A stretch of DNA of 64,000 nucleotides from positions 124,001 to 188,000 of the forward strand of contig CAYMRD010000002.1 of assembly GCA_964392775.1 (NCBI GenBank). The letters run 5' to 3'. Numbering within the stretch: position 1 is the stretch's first letter; every line of letters starts with the position of its first letter. The translations under genes and the position numbers were made by a program. This document shows, piece by piece, positions 1 through 9,103 of this stretch. Under the pieces are notes generated by a model, which was given only the letters and a program-made list of their open reading frames with translations, did no database searches and was not told where the DNA came from. This DNA comes from UKL13-3 sp964392775 (lineage in GTDB: Bacteria > Bacteroidota > Bacteroidia > UKL13-3).

Positions 1-1173
1 GCAATATTGGTAGAGGAAGCTTTGGAATTAAACCGCAGAGATTATGATGTTTTGATAACCACCGGTGATGTATACCTTGAGAAAGATCCGGGTAATGCCG
101 GGCCTGCAGCAAGCATGTATGAAAACGCTATCTCTTTGCAAAAAAACAATCCAAAGGCTTATACACGTGTTTCCAATATTTGGTTACGCGTAAAAAATGC
201 AGAGGCAACCAAATCGGCATTGGATCGTGCATTGGAGATTGACTCGAACTACGCTCCTGCTTTAAAAAACCTGGCAGAGTATTACTCACTGTCGAAACAA
301 TTTGCTAAAGCAAAAGAAACCTATGAACGTTACCTGCAAAACTCAGAACCGAGCAGTGCTAACAAAACCCGTTGGGCCCGTATCCTGTTCCGTAACAAAG
401 AGTACAAAGCTGCTTTGTATGTAATTTTAGAAGTGCAAAAAGCTGATACTTCCGATATCTACTTATACCGTTTGGGAGGATACAGCTACTATGAAGTGGG
501 TGTTGAGGAAAAAGACACTTCAATGTTCCGTCCGGGGATAGAGTCACTTGAACATTTTATGGCGAACATCGACTCTAAAAAAATCATTTCAAACGACTAT
601 GAGTATTTAGGTAAGTTATATTCCAAAATTAAAGGCAATGAAGATCTTGCAGTAGCCAATATCAACAAAGCATTGGAAGCCGACCCCGGTAAACTTGAAT
701 TGTACAAAGAAGCGGCTACCATTTACAATAATATCCGTCAATACGACAAAGCTTGCGAATCATTTGAATTGTATATCGCCAAATCGGGCAGAGGATCAGC
801 TGCCGATTATTTCCTGATGGGGAAAGCCGCTTTTTTTAGCAAACAATACGCGAAAGCCGATTCGGCCTTTGCCAAGGTAAATGAGCTGAAGCCCGACTAT
901 GCTGAGGCCTATTATTACAGAGGCAATGCCATTGCTTCATTGGATCCGGATTTTAATACATCAGAAGCCAAAGATATGTGGGATAAATACCTGAGCTTAA
1001 CAGAACCCACTCCCGATAAATATAAAAGGAATATCGTAAGCACTTACTCGAATCTGGCTACATATTATATCCAAAAAGACAATAACAACAAAGCCAAAGA
1101 ATACTACAACAAAGTATTGGCATTGGACCCGGAGAACAAGGATGCCAAAGACAAACTGAAATTACTTAAATAA
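1..1173 (+). CDS. Tetratricopeptide-repeat protein, 5' truncated by window edge
   Basis: The reading frame is open from base 1, and the codons before the first possible start (A-I-L) continue the repeat pattern, so the N-terminus lies outside the window. About 390 residues are visible. They consist of degenerate TPR helices, for example ALDRALEIDSNYAPALKNLA, and a last repeat AKEYYNKVLALDPENKDAKD. TPR arrays are protein-protein interaction scaffolds, and in Bacteroidota long TPR proteins are often periplasmic or envelope-associated. No catalytic domain is visible, and the specific role cannot be given. A strong hairpin terminator follows the stop codon directly. Confidence 0.85.
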   Translation, partial: AILVEEALELNRRDYDVLITTGDVYLEKDPGNAGPAASMYENAISLQKNNPKAYTRVSNIWLRVKNAEATKSALDRALEIDSNYAPALKNLAEYYSLSKQFAKAKETYERYLQNSEPSSANKTRWARILFRNKEYKAALYVILEVQKADTSDIYLYRLGGYSYYEVGVEEKDTSMFRPGIESLEHFMANIDSKKIISNDYEYLGKLYSKIKGNEDLAVANINKALEADPGKLELYKEAATIYNNIRQYDKACESFELYIAKSGRGSAADYFLMGKAAFFSKQYAKADSAFAKVNELKPDYAEAYYYRGNAIASLDPDFNTSEAKDMWDKYLSLTEPTPDKYKRNIVSTYSNLATYYIQKDNNNKAKEYYNKVLALDPENKDAKDKLKLLK

Positions 1174-1176
1174 CAG

Positions 1177-1199
1177 AAAGCAGCTTCGGCTGCTTTTTT
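1177..1199 (+). terminator. Intrinsic terminator after the TPR gene
   Basis: An 8-bp perfect stem AAAGCAGC / GCTGCTTT closes a TTCG tetraloop and runs into six T residues. It starts 4 nt after the TPR stop codon. The last T bases overlap the stop codon of the convergent HPt gene, so the hairpin separates two converging transcripts. Confidence 0.9.
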
Positions 1200-1542
1200 A
1201 TGCCTGTTTCAAATGGTGTTCAATGCCCTGTCCTATTTCTTTGAGCAGGGCATCCAATTCTAAAATTTTACTTCCAACCCCTTCAAACATTCGTTGTTGT
1301 TTACCCATTTGCTCCAACTCGATAATACATTCGGATATTTGAGGAATCCCCAGCATTTGCAATGGCGCTTTCATTTTATGAGCGGTGCTTCCCAACGCAG
1401 TCCATTCCTTATTCAGAGCGTGAGTTTTCAATATTTCAACTTCCGGCAGGGTATTGTCCAAAATCATCTGAAGCATTTCGTTGATAAATCGCTTATCTCC
1501 TCCGGCTATACTCTCTAAATAAGTAAGATTAGGTTGAATCAT
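1198..1542 (-). CDS. Orphan histidine phosphotransfer (HPt) domain protein
   Basis: This 114-residue protein is a single HPt domain. The motif AHKMKAP around His55 matches the HxxKG-type phosphorylation site of HPt proteins, within a predicted four-helix bundle and followed by the family-typical LQMLG segment. HPt proteins shuttle phosphate between a hybrid sensor kinase and a response regulator. No kinase or receiver gene adjoins it, so its partners are elsewhere. It ends on the terminator shared with the TPR gene and starts about 50 bp from the divergent NlpC/P60 gene. A 7/8 match to the -7 box (TATTATTG on the minus strand) lies just upstream. Confidence 0.85.
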   Translation of the reverse strand: MIQPNLTYLESIAGGDKRFINEMLQMILDNTLPEVEILKTHALNKEWTALGSTAHKMKAPLQMLGIPQISECIIELEQMGKQQRMFEGVGSKILELDALLKEIGQGIEHHLKQA

Positions 1543-1581
1543 TCGTTAAATTTATTCGGTCAATAATACATAAAATGTTCC

Positions 1582-1589
1582 TACTTTTG
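1582..1589 (+). promoter_or_regulatory. Bacteroidota -7 box (TACTTTTG) of the NlpC/P60 gene
   Basis: TACTTTTG is an exact match to the TAnnTTTG -7 element and ends 5 nt before the ATG at 1595. No clear -33 TTG was found. Such placement predicts transcription starting at or next to the start codon. Confidence 0.6.
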
Positions 1590-1594
1590 AACAA

Positions 1595-2350
1595 ATGATT
1601 AGCACTAAAGGAATTTGTACTCTTAGCAATATACCTCTGCGCAAAGAAGCGGACAGCAGGAGTGAAATTGTTTCGATGTTACTTTTCGGAGAAATGTATC
1701 AGATGTTGGAAGTGAATACAGAGTGGGTACAGATTCAAACGGATCACGACTCTTACCTTGGCTGGATTAGCCTCAAACAACATACACAACTTCATAAAGC
1801 CCCAACAAAAATGGGGACAGTTACCGATTATCCTTTTGCTATACTCCAAGGACCAACAGGATTAGTAATGGCTCCTACTTCATCTCGTTTACCTGATATC
1901 GAACACAAATCGTGTTTTATCAATGGGCTTGAATACACCATTAACAATGCACCGAAAACACTCACACAAACCGACCTTGTTTATATAGCAAAACAGTTTA
2001 CCAATACCCCTTATTTGTGGGGTGGGCGAACAGCCTTTGGAATTGATTGCTCAGGATTTGTACAGGCCATCTACAAATGCATCGGCATTCAACTCAAACG
2101 GGATGCTTACCAACAAGCGGAGATGGGTGAAACCATAGCCTTTCTGGAAGAAACCCAAGCCGGTGATCTGGCTTTTTTTGATAACGCAGAAGGCCGCATT
2201 ACACATGTGGGCATGATGCTCGATCAACATACCATCATTCATGCTTCGGGCCGGGTTCGGGTAGATTCTGTCGACTCGCATGGCATTTTGAACAATGACG
2301 ACAAAAACTATTCACATAAACTTCGAATCATTAAACGAATTATCAGTTAA
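1595..2350 (+). CDS. C40 family peptidase: SH3-like domain plus NlpC/P60 domain
   Basis: The 251-residue protein has N-terminal bacterial SH3-like segments (about 1-120) and a C-terminal NlpC/P60 cysteine peptidase domain (about 125-250). Catalytic residues are visible: Cys152 in GIDCSGFVQ, His204 in RITHVGMM, and a third polar position near His216 (TIIHASG). The family cleaves peptidoglycan stem peptides, typically at the gamma-D-Glu-diaminopimelate bond. No signal peptide is obvious, so it may act in the cytoplasm on recycled muropeptides (YkfC-like) or use a non-classical route. It is followed by the peroxiredoxin gene on the same strand after 33 bp. Confidence 0.88.
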   Translation: MISTKGICTLSNIPLRKEADSRSEIVSMLLFGEMYQMLEVNTEWVQIQTDHDSYLGWISLKQHTQLHKAPTKMGTVTDYPFAILQGPTGLVMAPTSSRLPDIEHKSCFINGLEYTINNAPKTLTQTDLVYIAKQFTNTPYLWGGRTAFGIDCSGFVQAIYKCIGIQLKRDAYQQAEMGETIAFLEETQAGDLAFFDNAEGRITHVGMMLDQHTIIHASGRVRVDSVDSHGILNNDDKNYSHKLRIIKRIIS

Positions 2351-2383
2351 CTAATTTCAATTACAACTTAAAACAACTCTAAT

Positions 2384-2851
2384 ATGACACTAAAAAAAGG
2401 CGACAAAGCCCCTTCATTCAAATTATTTAATACCGATAAAAAAGAAATTTCACTCGAAAACTTTAAAGGCAAAAATCTTATTGTACATTTTTTTCCTGCT
2501 GCATTTACAGGTGTTTGCACCACACAATTGTGTACAGTACGTGATGCTATCAGCACTTACAAAAACGATTCATGTGATGTAGTTGCAATCTCTGTTGATA
2601 TGCCATTTACCTTGGGCAAATTCAAAGAACTTCAAAACCTTCCATTTGAATTGTTATCGGATTTCAACAAAGAAACATCAGCTGCTTACGGAGCATTTTA
2701 CGACAACTGGGTAATGAACCTGAAAGGTGTTGCCAAACGTGCTGCTTTTGTGATTGACGCTAATGGCATCATTCAATATGCAGAAATAAAAGAAAGTGCA
2801 GGCGACTTGCCAAACTTTGAAGCCATCAACGAAACCTTGAAAAGTTTGTAA
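2384..2851 (+). CDS. Peroxiredoxin, AhpC/TSA superfamily (Bcp-like)
   Basis: The 155-residue thioredoxin-fold protein carries the peroxidatic cysteine Cys45 in FPAAFTGVCTTQLC. A second cysteine five residues later (Cys50) is in the position of the resolving cysteine of Bcp/PrxQ-type atypical 2-Cys enzymes. It would reduce hydrogen peroxide and organic peroxides in the cytoplasm using thioredoxin. The conserved tail AAFVIDANGIIQYAEI is typical of the family. The length matches the family. It is probably co-transcribed with the NlpC/P60 gene and is followed by a strong terminator. Confidence 0.92.
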   Translation: MTLKKGDKAPSFKLFNTDKKEISLENFKGKNLIVHFFPAAFTGVCTTQLCTVRDAISTYKNDSCDVVAISVDMPFTLGKFKELQNLPFELLSDFNKETSAAYGAFYDNWVMNLKGVAKRAAFVIDANGIIQYAEIKESAGDLPNFEAINETLKSL

Positions 2852-2871
2852 GTCTAAATCTTATTAAACAC

Positions 2872-2902
2872 AAAGCCGTGCGGATTTCCGTACGGCTTTT
2901 TT
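2872..2902 (+). terminator. Intrinsic terminator after the peroxiredoxin gene
   Basis: A 12-bp stem with one G-T wobble (AAAGCCGTGCGG / CCGTACGGCTTT) around an ATTT loop is followed by T residues. It lies 20 nt after the peroxiredoxin stop and abuts the stop codon of the convergent M28 peptidase gene, so it probably serves both strands. Confidence 0.9.
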
Positions 2903-4097
2903 ATTGCCCGCCAAGGAGAACCAGCTTAAGGGTATGTTCTATTCCCGAATGGTTCAAGCGAATAAAATACAAACCGGAAACTAGCTCTTCGAGGTTGAGT
3001 GTTTGATCTTTATAGGTCAATATTTTTGAAAATATTTTGTTGCCAATCATATCAATCAGCGTGCATTCAATGTCCTGGATATTTTCGGGTATCAATATCT
3101 TAACGGTATTGTTTGCAGGATTGGGGAACAACGATACTGTTGACAATTGCTGTTCGATGTCAGCCACCCCTACCACCGACCCCGTGGCTGCAATTTCGCA
3201 AATAGAACCTATAGCCAGTTGAGCCATTCGCGTAAAATAGGTCGTATCCAGTGTTTCAACCTTGTCGCCAACACGGTGCCAGTTGGGATTAAAGTCGTTG
3301 TCATAATCTTCGGTGAGTCCAACAGCTGTGGCGCCTGCTAACCAAAACGATTGCTGATCGGTAGCTGTTTCACCCGGATTTTTAACCTGCAGATTGAGGT
3401 TGATGCCAAACTTGCGATTAAGCTCAACTACCTTTTGTGCCAGTAAAACCGACTGGTTAACAGGTTTGGTATGCACCTGGGCCAACGAATCACCATTGCC
3501 TTCATAACCAATCATGTCTAAATTGATGACACCTTTCACGTCCCAAAATCCCAACGGGCCATCGGGTGCAAAAGCCGCGCTGCCTATTAAACCTTGTTCT
3601 TCCTCATCCCAAAAAGCCAGTATCAGCGTATATGGAAAACTCATATCCTTAAACACACGCGCAGCTTCGAGCAAAGCAGCCACTCCGCTTGCGTTATCAT
3701 CGGCACCTTCAAATGCACTATTGGAACTGCCCACACAATCATAATGCGCGCACAGGATATATGCAGTTTTTTCAGTGGTTGTCCCCGACTTGTACATGAC
3801 TATATTTCGACCTGTTGAACTGTAAGGAATATCTTCAACCTGAAAGCCATACCCTAAACATTTTTCCCTGAGATACGAAGCGGCAATATCATTACCGGGA
3901 TGAAAAGCGTAACGGGATTGAATCAATACTTTTTGTCCGTTGAGAGAGGCCGAATCACGTCCGGTAAGTTCGGTTACAAAACGGATCAAACTGTCGGACG
4001 ACACATTGTTTACGGCATCCACACATAAAAGTTCTTGCGCCCAACTATTGTTTGGATACCAAAATAATAAACAAATGACAAGAGTAATTCGGTTCAT
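2901..4097 (-). CDS. Secreted M28 family metallopeptidase with T9SS type A sorting domain
   Basis: This 398-residue protein has a signal peptide ending near WAQ (residue 21), an M28 aminopeptidase domain and a C-terminal sorting domain. Likely zinc and catalytic residues are His118 (CAHYD), Asp133 (GADDNASG), the acidic cluster at 164-167 (WDEEEQG) and Asp194 (NLDMIGY). The C-terminus begins LFPNPANNTVKI and ends GIEHTLKLVLLG, typical of T9SS type A cargo, so it is exported across the outer membrane. It would release N-terminal amino acids or dipeptides from extracellular peptides. It is a single gene convergent with the peroxiredoxin gene. Confidence 0.9.
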   Translation of the reverse strand: MNRITLVICLLFWYPNNSWAQELLCVDAVNNVSSDSLIRFVTELTGRDSASLNGQKVLIQSRYAFHPGNDIAASYLREKCLGYGFQVEDIPYSSTGRNIVMYKSGTTTEKTAYILCAHYDCVGSSNSAFEGADDNASGVAALLEAARVFKDMSFPYTLILAFWDEEEQGLIGSAAFAPDGPLGFWDVKGVINLDMIGYEGNGDSLAQVHTKPVNQSVLLAQKVVELNRKFGINLNLQVKNPGETATDQQSFWLAGATAVGLTEDYDNDFNPNWHRVGDKVETLDTTYFTRMAQLAIGSICEIAATGSVVGVADIEQQLSTVSLFPNPANNTVKILIPENIQDIECTLIDMIGNKIFSKILTYKDQTLNLEELVSGLYFIRLNHSGIEHTLKLVLLGGQ

Positions 4098-4251
4098 GCT
4101 AAGTTAAGTAAAGATTGATTCAAGGTATGAATAGTTGCTTGTATAATATAATACTACAGGAAACACTTTTTGCAGAACGTTTTACGAATTACCATTCAAA
4201 ATGGTTTGTTTAAGAACCGGGGCAAGATAATAATACTGTCGTTTACCCCCG

Positions 4252-4284
4252 CACAAAAACGGCCTTGCATACGCAAGGCCGTTT
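4252..4284 (-). terminator. Intrinsic terminator of the first RND efflux operon
   Basis: Read on the minus strand, a perfect 12-bp stem AAACGGCCTTGC / GCAAGGCCGTTT with a 4-nt loop is followed by a T-rich tail. It lies about 20 nt after the stop of the outer-membrane channel gene, ending the adaptor-pump-channel operon. Confidence 0.88.
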
Positions 4285-4303
4285 GATAAAAGCTTATCAC
4301 ATC

Positions 4304-5746
4304 TTATCTCCATCCACCACCCAGTGCCTGATAAATACTAACCATGGCATTCATTTGCTGCATCTTGGTTTCAATCAAATCAAACCTTGATTCCAGAGCA
4401 TCACGTTGCGTCAACAATACTTCCATATAATCAGCACGGGCCGATTTGAACAAACTGATTGAAATATCAATTGATTTTGTAAGAGCCTGTACCTGCTGCG
4501 CTTTCAAATCATAGCTTTGTTTCAGATTGTTCATGTTTGATAGCTGATTAGCAACGTCAATATATGCTTGTAAGATGGTACGTTCGTAATTGTACACTGC
4601 TTGTATCTGCCTTGAATTTGCCGAGTAATAATTTGCCTTGATAGCATTACGGTTAATTAACGGAGCAACCAAACCACCTGTTAAACTATACAGCATTGAT
4701 TCAGGTGATTTGAGCAGATACTGCATATTAAACGCCTGATAACCGGCTCCGGCAGTGATCGTAAACGATGGATAAAACTCGGCCTTTACGGCTTTCACAT
4801 TTAACTTGGCTGCGGCCAGTTCCTGTTCGGTTTGTTTTACATCCGGGCGATTGGCCAACAGTTGAGAAGGAACACCTGCCTGAATGGTATCAGGCTCTAA
4901 ACTTGCAAACGATTCTGAACTTCTGGTTACCGGCTGCGGAAACCTTCCCACCAAAAAGTTAATGCGGTTTTCAGTTTCGGTTATTTTTTGCATGATTTCA
5001 AACTGGCGGCTTTGGTTCTTGAGTACCTCTGCTTCAAACCTGCGCACGGCTAACTCCGTAGCTTTTGCAGATAACTTTTCCAGCTTCACAATTTCCAATG
5101 CATTTTGCTGAATCCCGATATTGCGTTTCAGAATTTCCAACTGGTTATCCAAAGCCATTAACTCATAATAAGAATGAGCAATTTCAGATATCAGACGTGT
5201 CACCATAAAATTCTTACCTTCCACTGTCGACAGGTATTTCATGGCTGCTGATTTTTTAGCGTTACGCAGTTTTTTCCAGATATCCACCTCCCATGAAATA
5301 CCGGCTCCCATCAAATAACCAGGCAACGGTTCAGGAAATTTCTTACCCGGCATAATCTCGTTGCTGGCATCGCTGGCTCCCTGACTGGTATATCTTCCCA
5401 CCTTTTCAGTACCGGCTCCTACACCAATATTGAGAAAAGGTAAGTAAGCACCTTTACGTGCCTTAACCTCGTTTTGTGCAATATTGATTTCCTGCAAAAT
5501 GATATTCAACTCCTGATTGCGTATCAAAGCCGAATCAATAAGCACCCGTAAGTTTGGATCGGTAAAAAAATCCGTCCATTTAGTCGTTGCGGTATTTGCA
5601 GAATCTTTCGAATCATTAAAACTCGAGGGTACCGTTTTATTCTCTGTATTGCGCCCAAAAAAAGGCACGCTGCAAGCGGTAAAGAGCAAGGCTATAAATG
5701 TTAGCCCTACTCCATTCACTATCTTTTTATTTTGCATGATCTTCAT
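4304..5746 (-). CDS. RND efflux outer-membrane channel, TolC/NodT family lipoprotein
   Basis: The 480-residue protein is an outer-membrane efflux protein with two long alpha-helical hairpin repeats, typical of OprM/NodT. A lipobox ending LLFTACS (Cys26) predicts lipidation. Conserved segments include WEVDIWKKLRNAKKSA and LLANRPDVKQTEQELAAAKL. It forms the exit duct of the tripartite pump whose inner-membrane part is the next upstream gene. Its start overlaps the end of that gene by 20 bp, indicating translational coupling; a second ATG three codons in is also possible. Confidence 0.93.
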   Translation of the reverse strand: MKIMQNKKIVNGVGLTFIALLFTACSVPFFGRNTENKTVPSSFNDSKDSANTATTKWTDFFTDPNLRVLIDSALIRNQELNIILQEINIAQNEVKARKGAYLPFLNIGVGAGTEKVGRYTSQGASDASNEIMPGKKFPEPLPGYLMGAGISWEVDIWKKLRNAKKSAAMKYLSTVEGKNFMVTRLISEIAHSYYELMALDNQLEILKRNIGIQQNALEIVKLEKLSAKATELAVRRFEAEVLKNQSRQFEIMQKITETENRINFLVGRFPQPVTRSSESFASLEPDTIQAGVPSQLLANRPDVKQTEQELAAAKLNVKAVKAEFYPSFTITAGAGYQAFNMQYLLKSPESMLYSLTGGLVAPLINRNAIKANYYSANSRQIQAVYNYERTILQAYIDVANQLSNMNNLKQSYDLKAQQVQALTKSIDISISLFKSARADYMEVLLTQRDALESRFDLIETKMQQMNAMVSIYQALGGGWR

Positions 5747-8700
5747 TTTCTTCTGTTACTGGAAAATTGTCTAATTGATGAACAAAGTCTTCGGTTAATG
5801 AATCTTCTTCTTCATCCCTGATCATTTTTCGGCCATGAGCAAGTGAACCAAAGATGTAATACAATCCGGGTACAATAATTACTCCGAAAACGGTACCGAA
5901 AAGCATACCTCCCAAGGCCGACGAACCGATGGTACGATTACCAATAGCACCTGCTCCGTGCGCAAGAATCAATGGAATGAGACCGGCTATAAAGGCGAAG
6001 GATGTCATTAAGATCGGACGGAAACGTACTTTGGCTCCTTCAATAGCAGCATCAAGCACCGTTGCACCTTCACGTTGTTTTTGCATAGCAAACTCCACAA
6101 TCAACACCGCATTTTTACCCAACAAACCAACCAGCATCACCAACCCTACCTGAGCATAAATATCGTTTGCCAGCCCCATCGTTTTTAGCATTACAAATGA
6201 ACCAAACACCCCGGCAGGTAATGAAAATACTACGGCCAGCGGAATAATGAAACTTTCGTATTGAGCTGCCAGCACAAAATATACAAACACCAATACGATA
6301 ATGAAAATATACAATGCTTCGTTACCTCGTCTTACTTCATCATACGAAAGCGCTGCCCAATCAATATCAAATCCGTGAGGCAAGGTTTGCTCAGCCACTT
6401 CCTGCACCGCTTTAATCGCTTCACCACTACTGTACCCTTTTGCAGGTGCCCCCCTGATAGCGGCAGTGTTGTACATATTGTAGCGGTTAATTTCATTGGC
6501 TCCTTGTTTTTTAACCAGCCTCATAAAAGCCGAAAAAGGAACCATTTCACCACGGTCATTTTTTACATACAGGTTCATCACATCCGATGGAAGTTTTCTG
6601 TACTCAGGTGATGCCTGCACAAACACTTTAAAGAAACGCTGGTATTTAATAAAACCAAGTTCATACGTACTACCCACAAAAACAGAGAGCGTGTTCATAG
6701 CATTGCCAATCGAAACCCCTTTTTGCATGGCCAGCTGATTGTCAATCTCAATTTCGTATTGAGGATAGTTTGCACTAAAGAAGGTGAACAAACCGGTAAG
6801 CTCTTCACGTTTGCCCAGCGCTTTCATGAAATCATTTTTCACTTTTTCCAGATGATTGTAATCGCCCGAGTTGGTTTTATCCAACAACTGCAAAGCAAAA
6901 CCTCCCGCTGCTCCATAACCCGGCACAGCCGGTGGATCAAAGAACTCAATGGTTGCTCCGGGAATTGCCCTTGCCCGCTCTTCCAGTTCATAAATAATTT
7001 CAGCCACTGTATGTTTACGTTCATTCCATGGTTTTAAGTTTATCAAACATGTTCCGGCATTCGACCCACGTCCTTCGGTAAGAACCTCATAACCGGCAAT
7101 AGACGAAATGGATTGAACGCCTTCTACTTCTTGAACAATTTTTTGCAGTTTGTTAGATATATCATTGGTTCTTTCCAGTGTTGAACCCGGAGGTGTTTGA
7201 ATAATCGCATAAATCATTCCCTGATCTTCACTCGGAATAAAACCGGATGGCAAGGTTTGTGTGATACCCAGAATACCCAACCCAAACGTGATTAAAATTC
7301 CAAACGTAACTACCCTGCGATTCACAATTAGTTTTAAGAAGCCAACGTATCTTCCTGTAAGCTTTTCAAATCCTCTGTTAAACGCATCAATGAACCGGTT
7401 GATGATTGTTTTCTTGCGCACATGCCCGTGGTGATTTTTCAAAATCATCGCACACAAAACCGGGGTTAAGGTAAGCGCTACAAAACCCGAAATCACAATA
7501 GAGGTTGCCATGGTGATAGCAAACTGTCTATAGAATATACCTACAGGTCCGGTCATAAATGCCACTGGAACAAACACCGCAGTCATCAATAACGTGATCG
7601 CAATAACGGCACCACTGATCTCTCGAATTACCTTTTGTACCGCTTGATAAGGAGTCAAGTGAGGCTCTTCTTCCATTTTAGCATGGACGGCCTCCACCAC
7701 CACAATCGCGTCATCGACCACAATACCAATAGCCAATACCAATGCAAACAGGGTGATCATATTAATGGTAAGTCCGAAGAGCTGCATAAACATAAATGCA
7801 CCAATGAGAGACACCGGCACAGCCAGAGTAGGAATGAGCGTTGAACGCCAATCACCGAGAAAAATAAATACAACAAGAGCAACCAAAATAAAGGCATCTC
7901 TCAAGGTGTGTAATACATTCTCTGTTGAGGCCTCGAGGAAGTTGGAAACATCATAACTGATCTCATATTCCATTCCCGGAGGAAATGTTTTCTTTAACTC
8001 TTCGAGCTTCGTTTTTACCTGTTCAATTACCTCGCTGGCATTGCTGCCATACGTTTGTTTGAGTACGATTGCTGCTGATGGATGTCCGTTAAGGTTGGAA
8101 TAAATATCATAATATTCACTTCCCAGCACAACCTTGGCCACATCTTTCAATTTCAGTGTTTCGCCATTCGCATTGGCTCTTATAATAACATTTTCATATT
8201 GTTTAGGGTCGTTAAAACGATCGGAATAAGCCAGCACGTATTCGAGTGCTTCTGCTCTGCTTCCATCCCCTCTGCCAATACGACCGGGCTTGCCGATGAT
8301 ACTTTGATCGCTCAAGGCTTCCATTACCTCATCGGGAGAAACTTTATACGCACGCATCCGATCGGGATTGAGCCAGATACGCATCGCGTATTGTCTGCTG
8401 CCGAGAATCTTTGCCTGTCCTATACCATTAATCCTTTGCAGCTCGGGAATCATATTCACTCCGGCAAAGTTGAACAGGAATTTCATATTGGCATTCGGAT
8501 CCTTGCTGTACAAGTTCACATACATCAACATACTCGGCATGATAGGCGTTACAATAACCCCTTCCCGTTGCACTAAGGTTGGCAGCCTGTTCAGTACCTG
8601 TTGCACACGGTTGGAAACCTGTACCAAAGCCTGATCAGGATCTGTACCTAAGTTAAATACGATTTGAATATTGGCTTCGCCCGCACTGGTAGCATCCGAA

Positions 8701-8936
8701 GTCATGTACTTCATTCCCCAGGCACCGTTAATGGCTTGCTCCAATGGAATGACAACAGACTCGGCAAGCGATTTTGCACTCGCTCCCGGATACGATGCGG
8801 TAACCATTACCATTGGCGGAGCGATGGAAGGAAACTGGGATGTAGGTAGCGTTTTGATGGCTAGCACTCCCATAAAGATAATCACCAACGATAATACGAT
8901 AGCGAGTACTGGTCTCTTTAAAAATTTATTAAACAT
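5727..8936 (-). CDS. RND efflux pump inner-membrane subunit, HAE1 (AcrB/MexB-like)
   Basis: At 1069 residues this has the full length of an AcrB-type proton/drug antiporter: TM1 at residues 10-28, two large periplasmic loops and twelve TM helices. The TM4 motif VVDDAIVVVE carries the paired aspartates of the proton relay, and GKNAVLIVEFA carries the relay lysine in TM10. It takes up substrates from the periplasm or inner leaflet and passes them to the TolC-like channel. An acidic C-terminal tail (IRDEEEDSLTEDF) follows the last helix. It sits between the adaptor and channel genes; the 167-bp gap before it holds a MITE-like repeat. Confidence 0.95.
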   Translation of the reverse strand: MFNKFLKRPVLAIVLSLVIIFMGVLAIKTLPTSQFPSIAPPMVMVTASYPGASAKSLAESVVIPLEQAINGAWGMKYMTSDATSAGEANIQIVFNLGTDPDQALVQVSNRVQQVLNRLPTLVQREGVIVTPIMPSMLMYVNLYSKDPNANMKFLFNFAGVNMIPELQRINGIGQAKILGSRQYAMRIWLNPDRMRAYKVSPDEVMEALSDQSIIGKPGRIGRGDGSRAEALEYVLAYSDRFNDPKQYENVIIRANANGETLKLKDVAKVVLGSEYYDIYSNLNGHPSAAIVLKQTYGSNASEVIEQVKTKLEELKKTFPPGMEYEISYDVSNFLEASTENVLHTLRDAFILVALVVFIFLGDWRSTLIPTLAVPVSLIGAFMFMQLFGLTINMITLFALVLAIGIVVDDAIVVVEAVHAKMEEEPHLTPYQAVQKVIREISGAVIAITLLMTAVFVPVAFMTGPVGIFYRQFAITMATSIVISGFVALTLTPVLCAMILKNHHGHVRKKTIINRFIDAFNRGFEKLTGRYVGFLKLIVNRRVVTFGILITFGLGILGITQTLPSGFIPSEDQGMIYAIIQTPPGSTLERTNDISNKLQKIVQEVEGVQSISSIAGYEVLTEGRGSNAGTCLINLKPWNERKHTVAEIIYELEERARAIPGATIEFFDPPAVPGYGAAGGFALQLLDKTNSGDYNHLEKVKNDFMKALGKREELTGLFTFFSANYPQYEIEIDNQLAMQKGVSIGNAMNTLSVFVGSTYELGFIKYQRFFKVFVQASPEYRKLPSDVMNLYVKNDRGEMVPFSAFMRLVKKQGANEINRYNMYNTAAIRGAPAKGYSSGEAIKAVQEVAEQTLPHGFDIDWAALSYDEVRRGNEALYIFIIVLVFVYFVLAAQYESFIIPLAVVFSLPAGVFGSFVMLKTMGLANDIYAQVGLVMLVGLLGKNAVLIVEFAMQKQREGATVLDAAIEGAKVRFRPILMTSFAFIAGLIPLILAHGAGAIGNRTIGSSALGGMLFGTVFGVIIVPGLYYIFGSLAHGRKMIRDEEEDSLTEDFVHQLDNFPVTEENEDHAK

Positions 8937-8958
8937 CTTTTTTGTGTTATTAAATTAT

Positions 8959-9096
8959 TGACTCCGAATATTGTCAACTAAACTTCTTCTATCCTCCCCC
9001 CCCTAACTCTAAAGGGAGTTCCGGCCCATTTTTTTAGAAAGTGGGCGGTTGAGGACAAGAGTGCGCGAGGGCAAGTTGACATCTTCCCAATAGTCC
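8959..9096. repeat. MITE-like palindromic repeat, copy 1 (degenerate)
   Basis: This lies in the gap between the adaptor and pump genes of efflux operon 1. Ends are imperfect inverted repeats around ATTGTCAACT / AGTTGACA. Internal blocks shared with copy 2 (10211-10379) include AACTTCTTCTATCCTCC, CTAAAGGGAGTTCCG, TTTTAGAAAGTG and GTGCGCGAGGGCAAGTTGAC. It has no coding capacity. It would be part of the operon mRNA. Confidence 0.8.
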
Positions 9097-9103
9097 GTTT
9101 AAA

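Noticed and set aside
8082..8576. Long plus-strand frame of 164 codons opposite the RND pump
   Set aside because: It is antisense to a well-supported AcrB-like gene; the coding strand has all conserved motifs.
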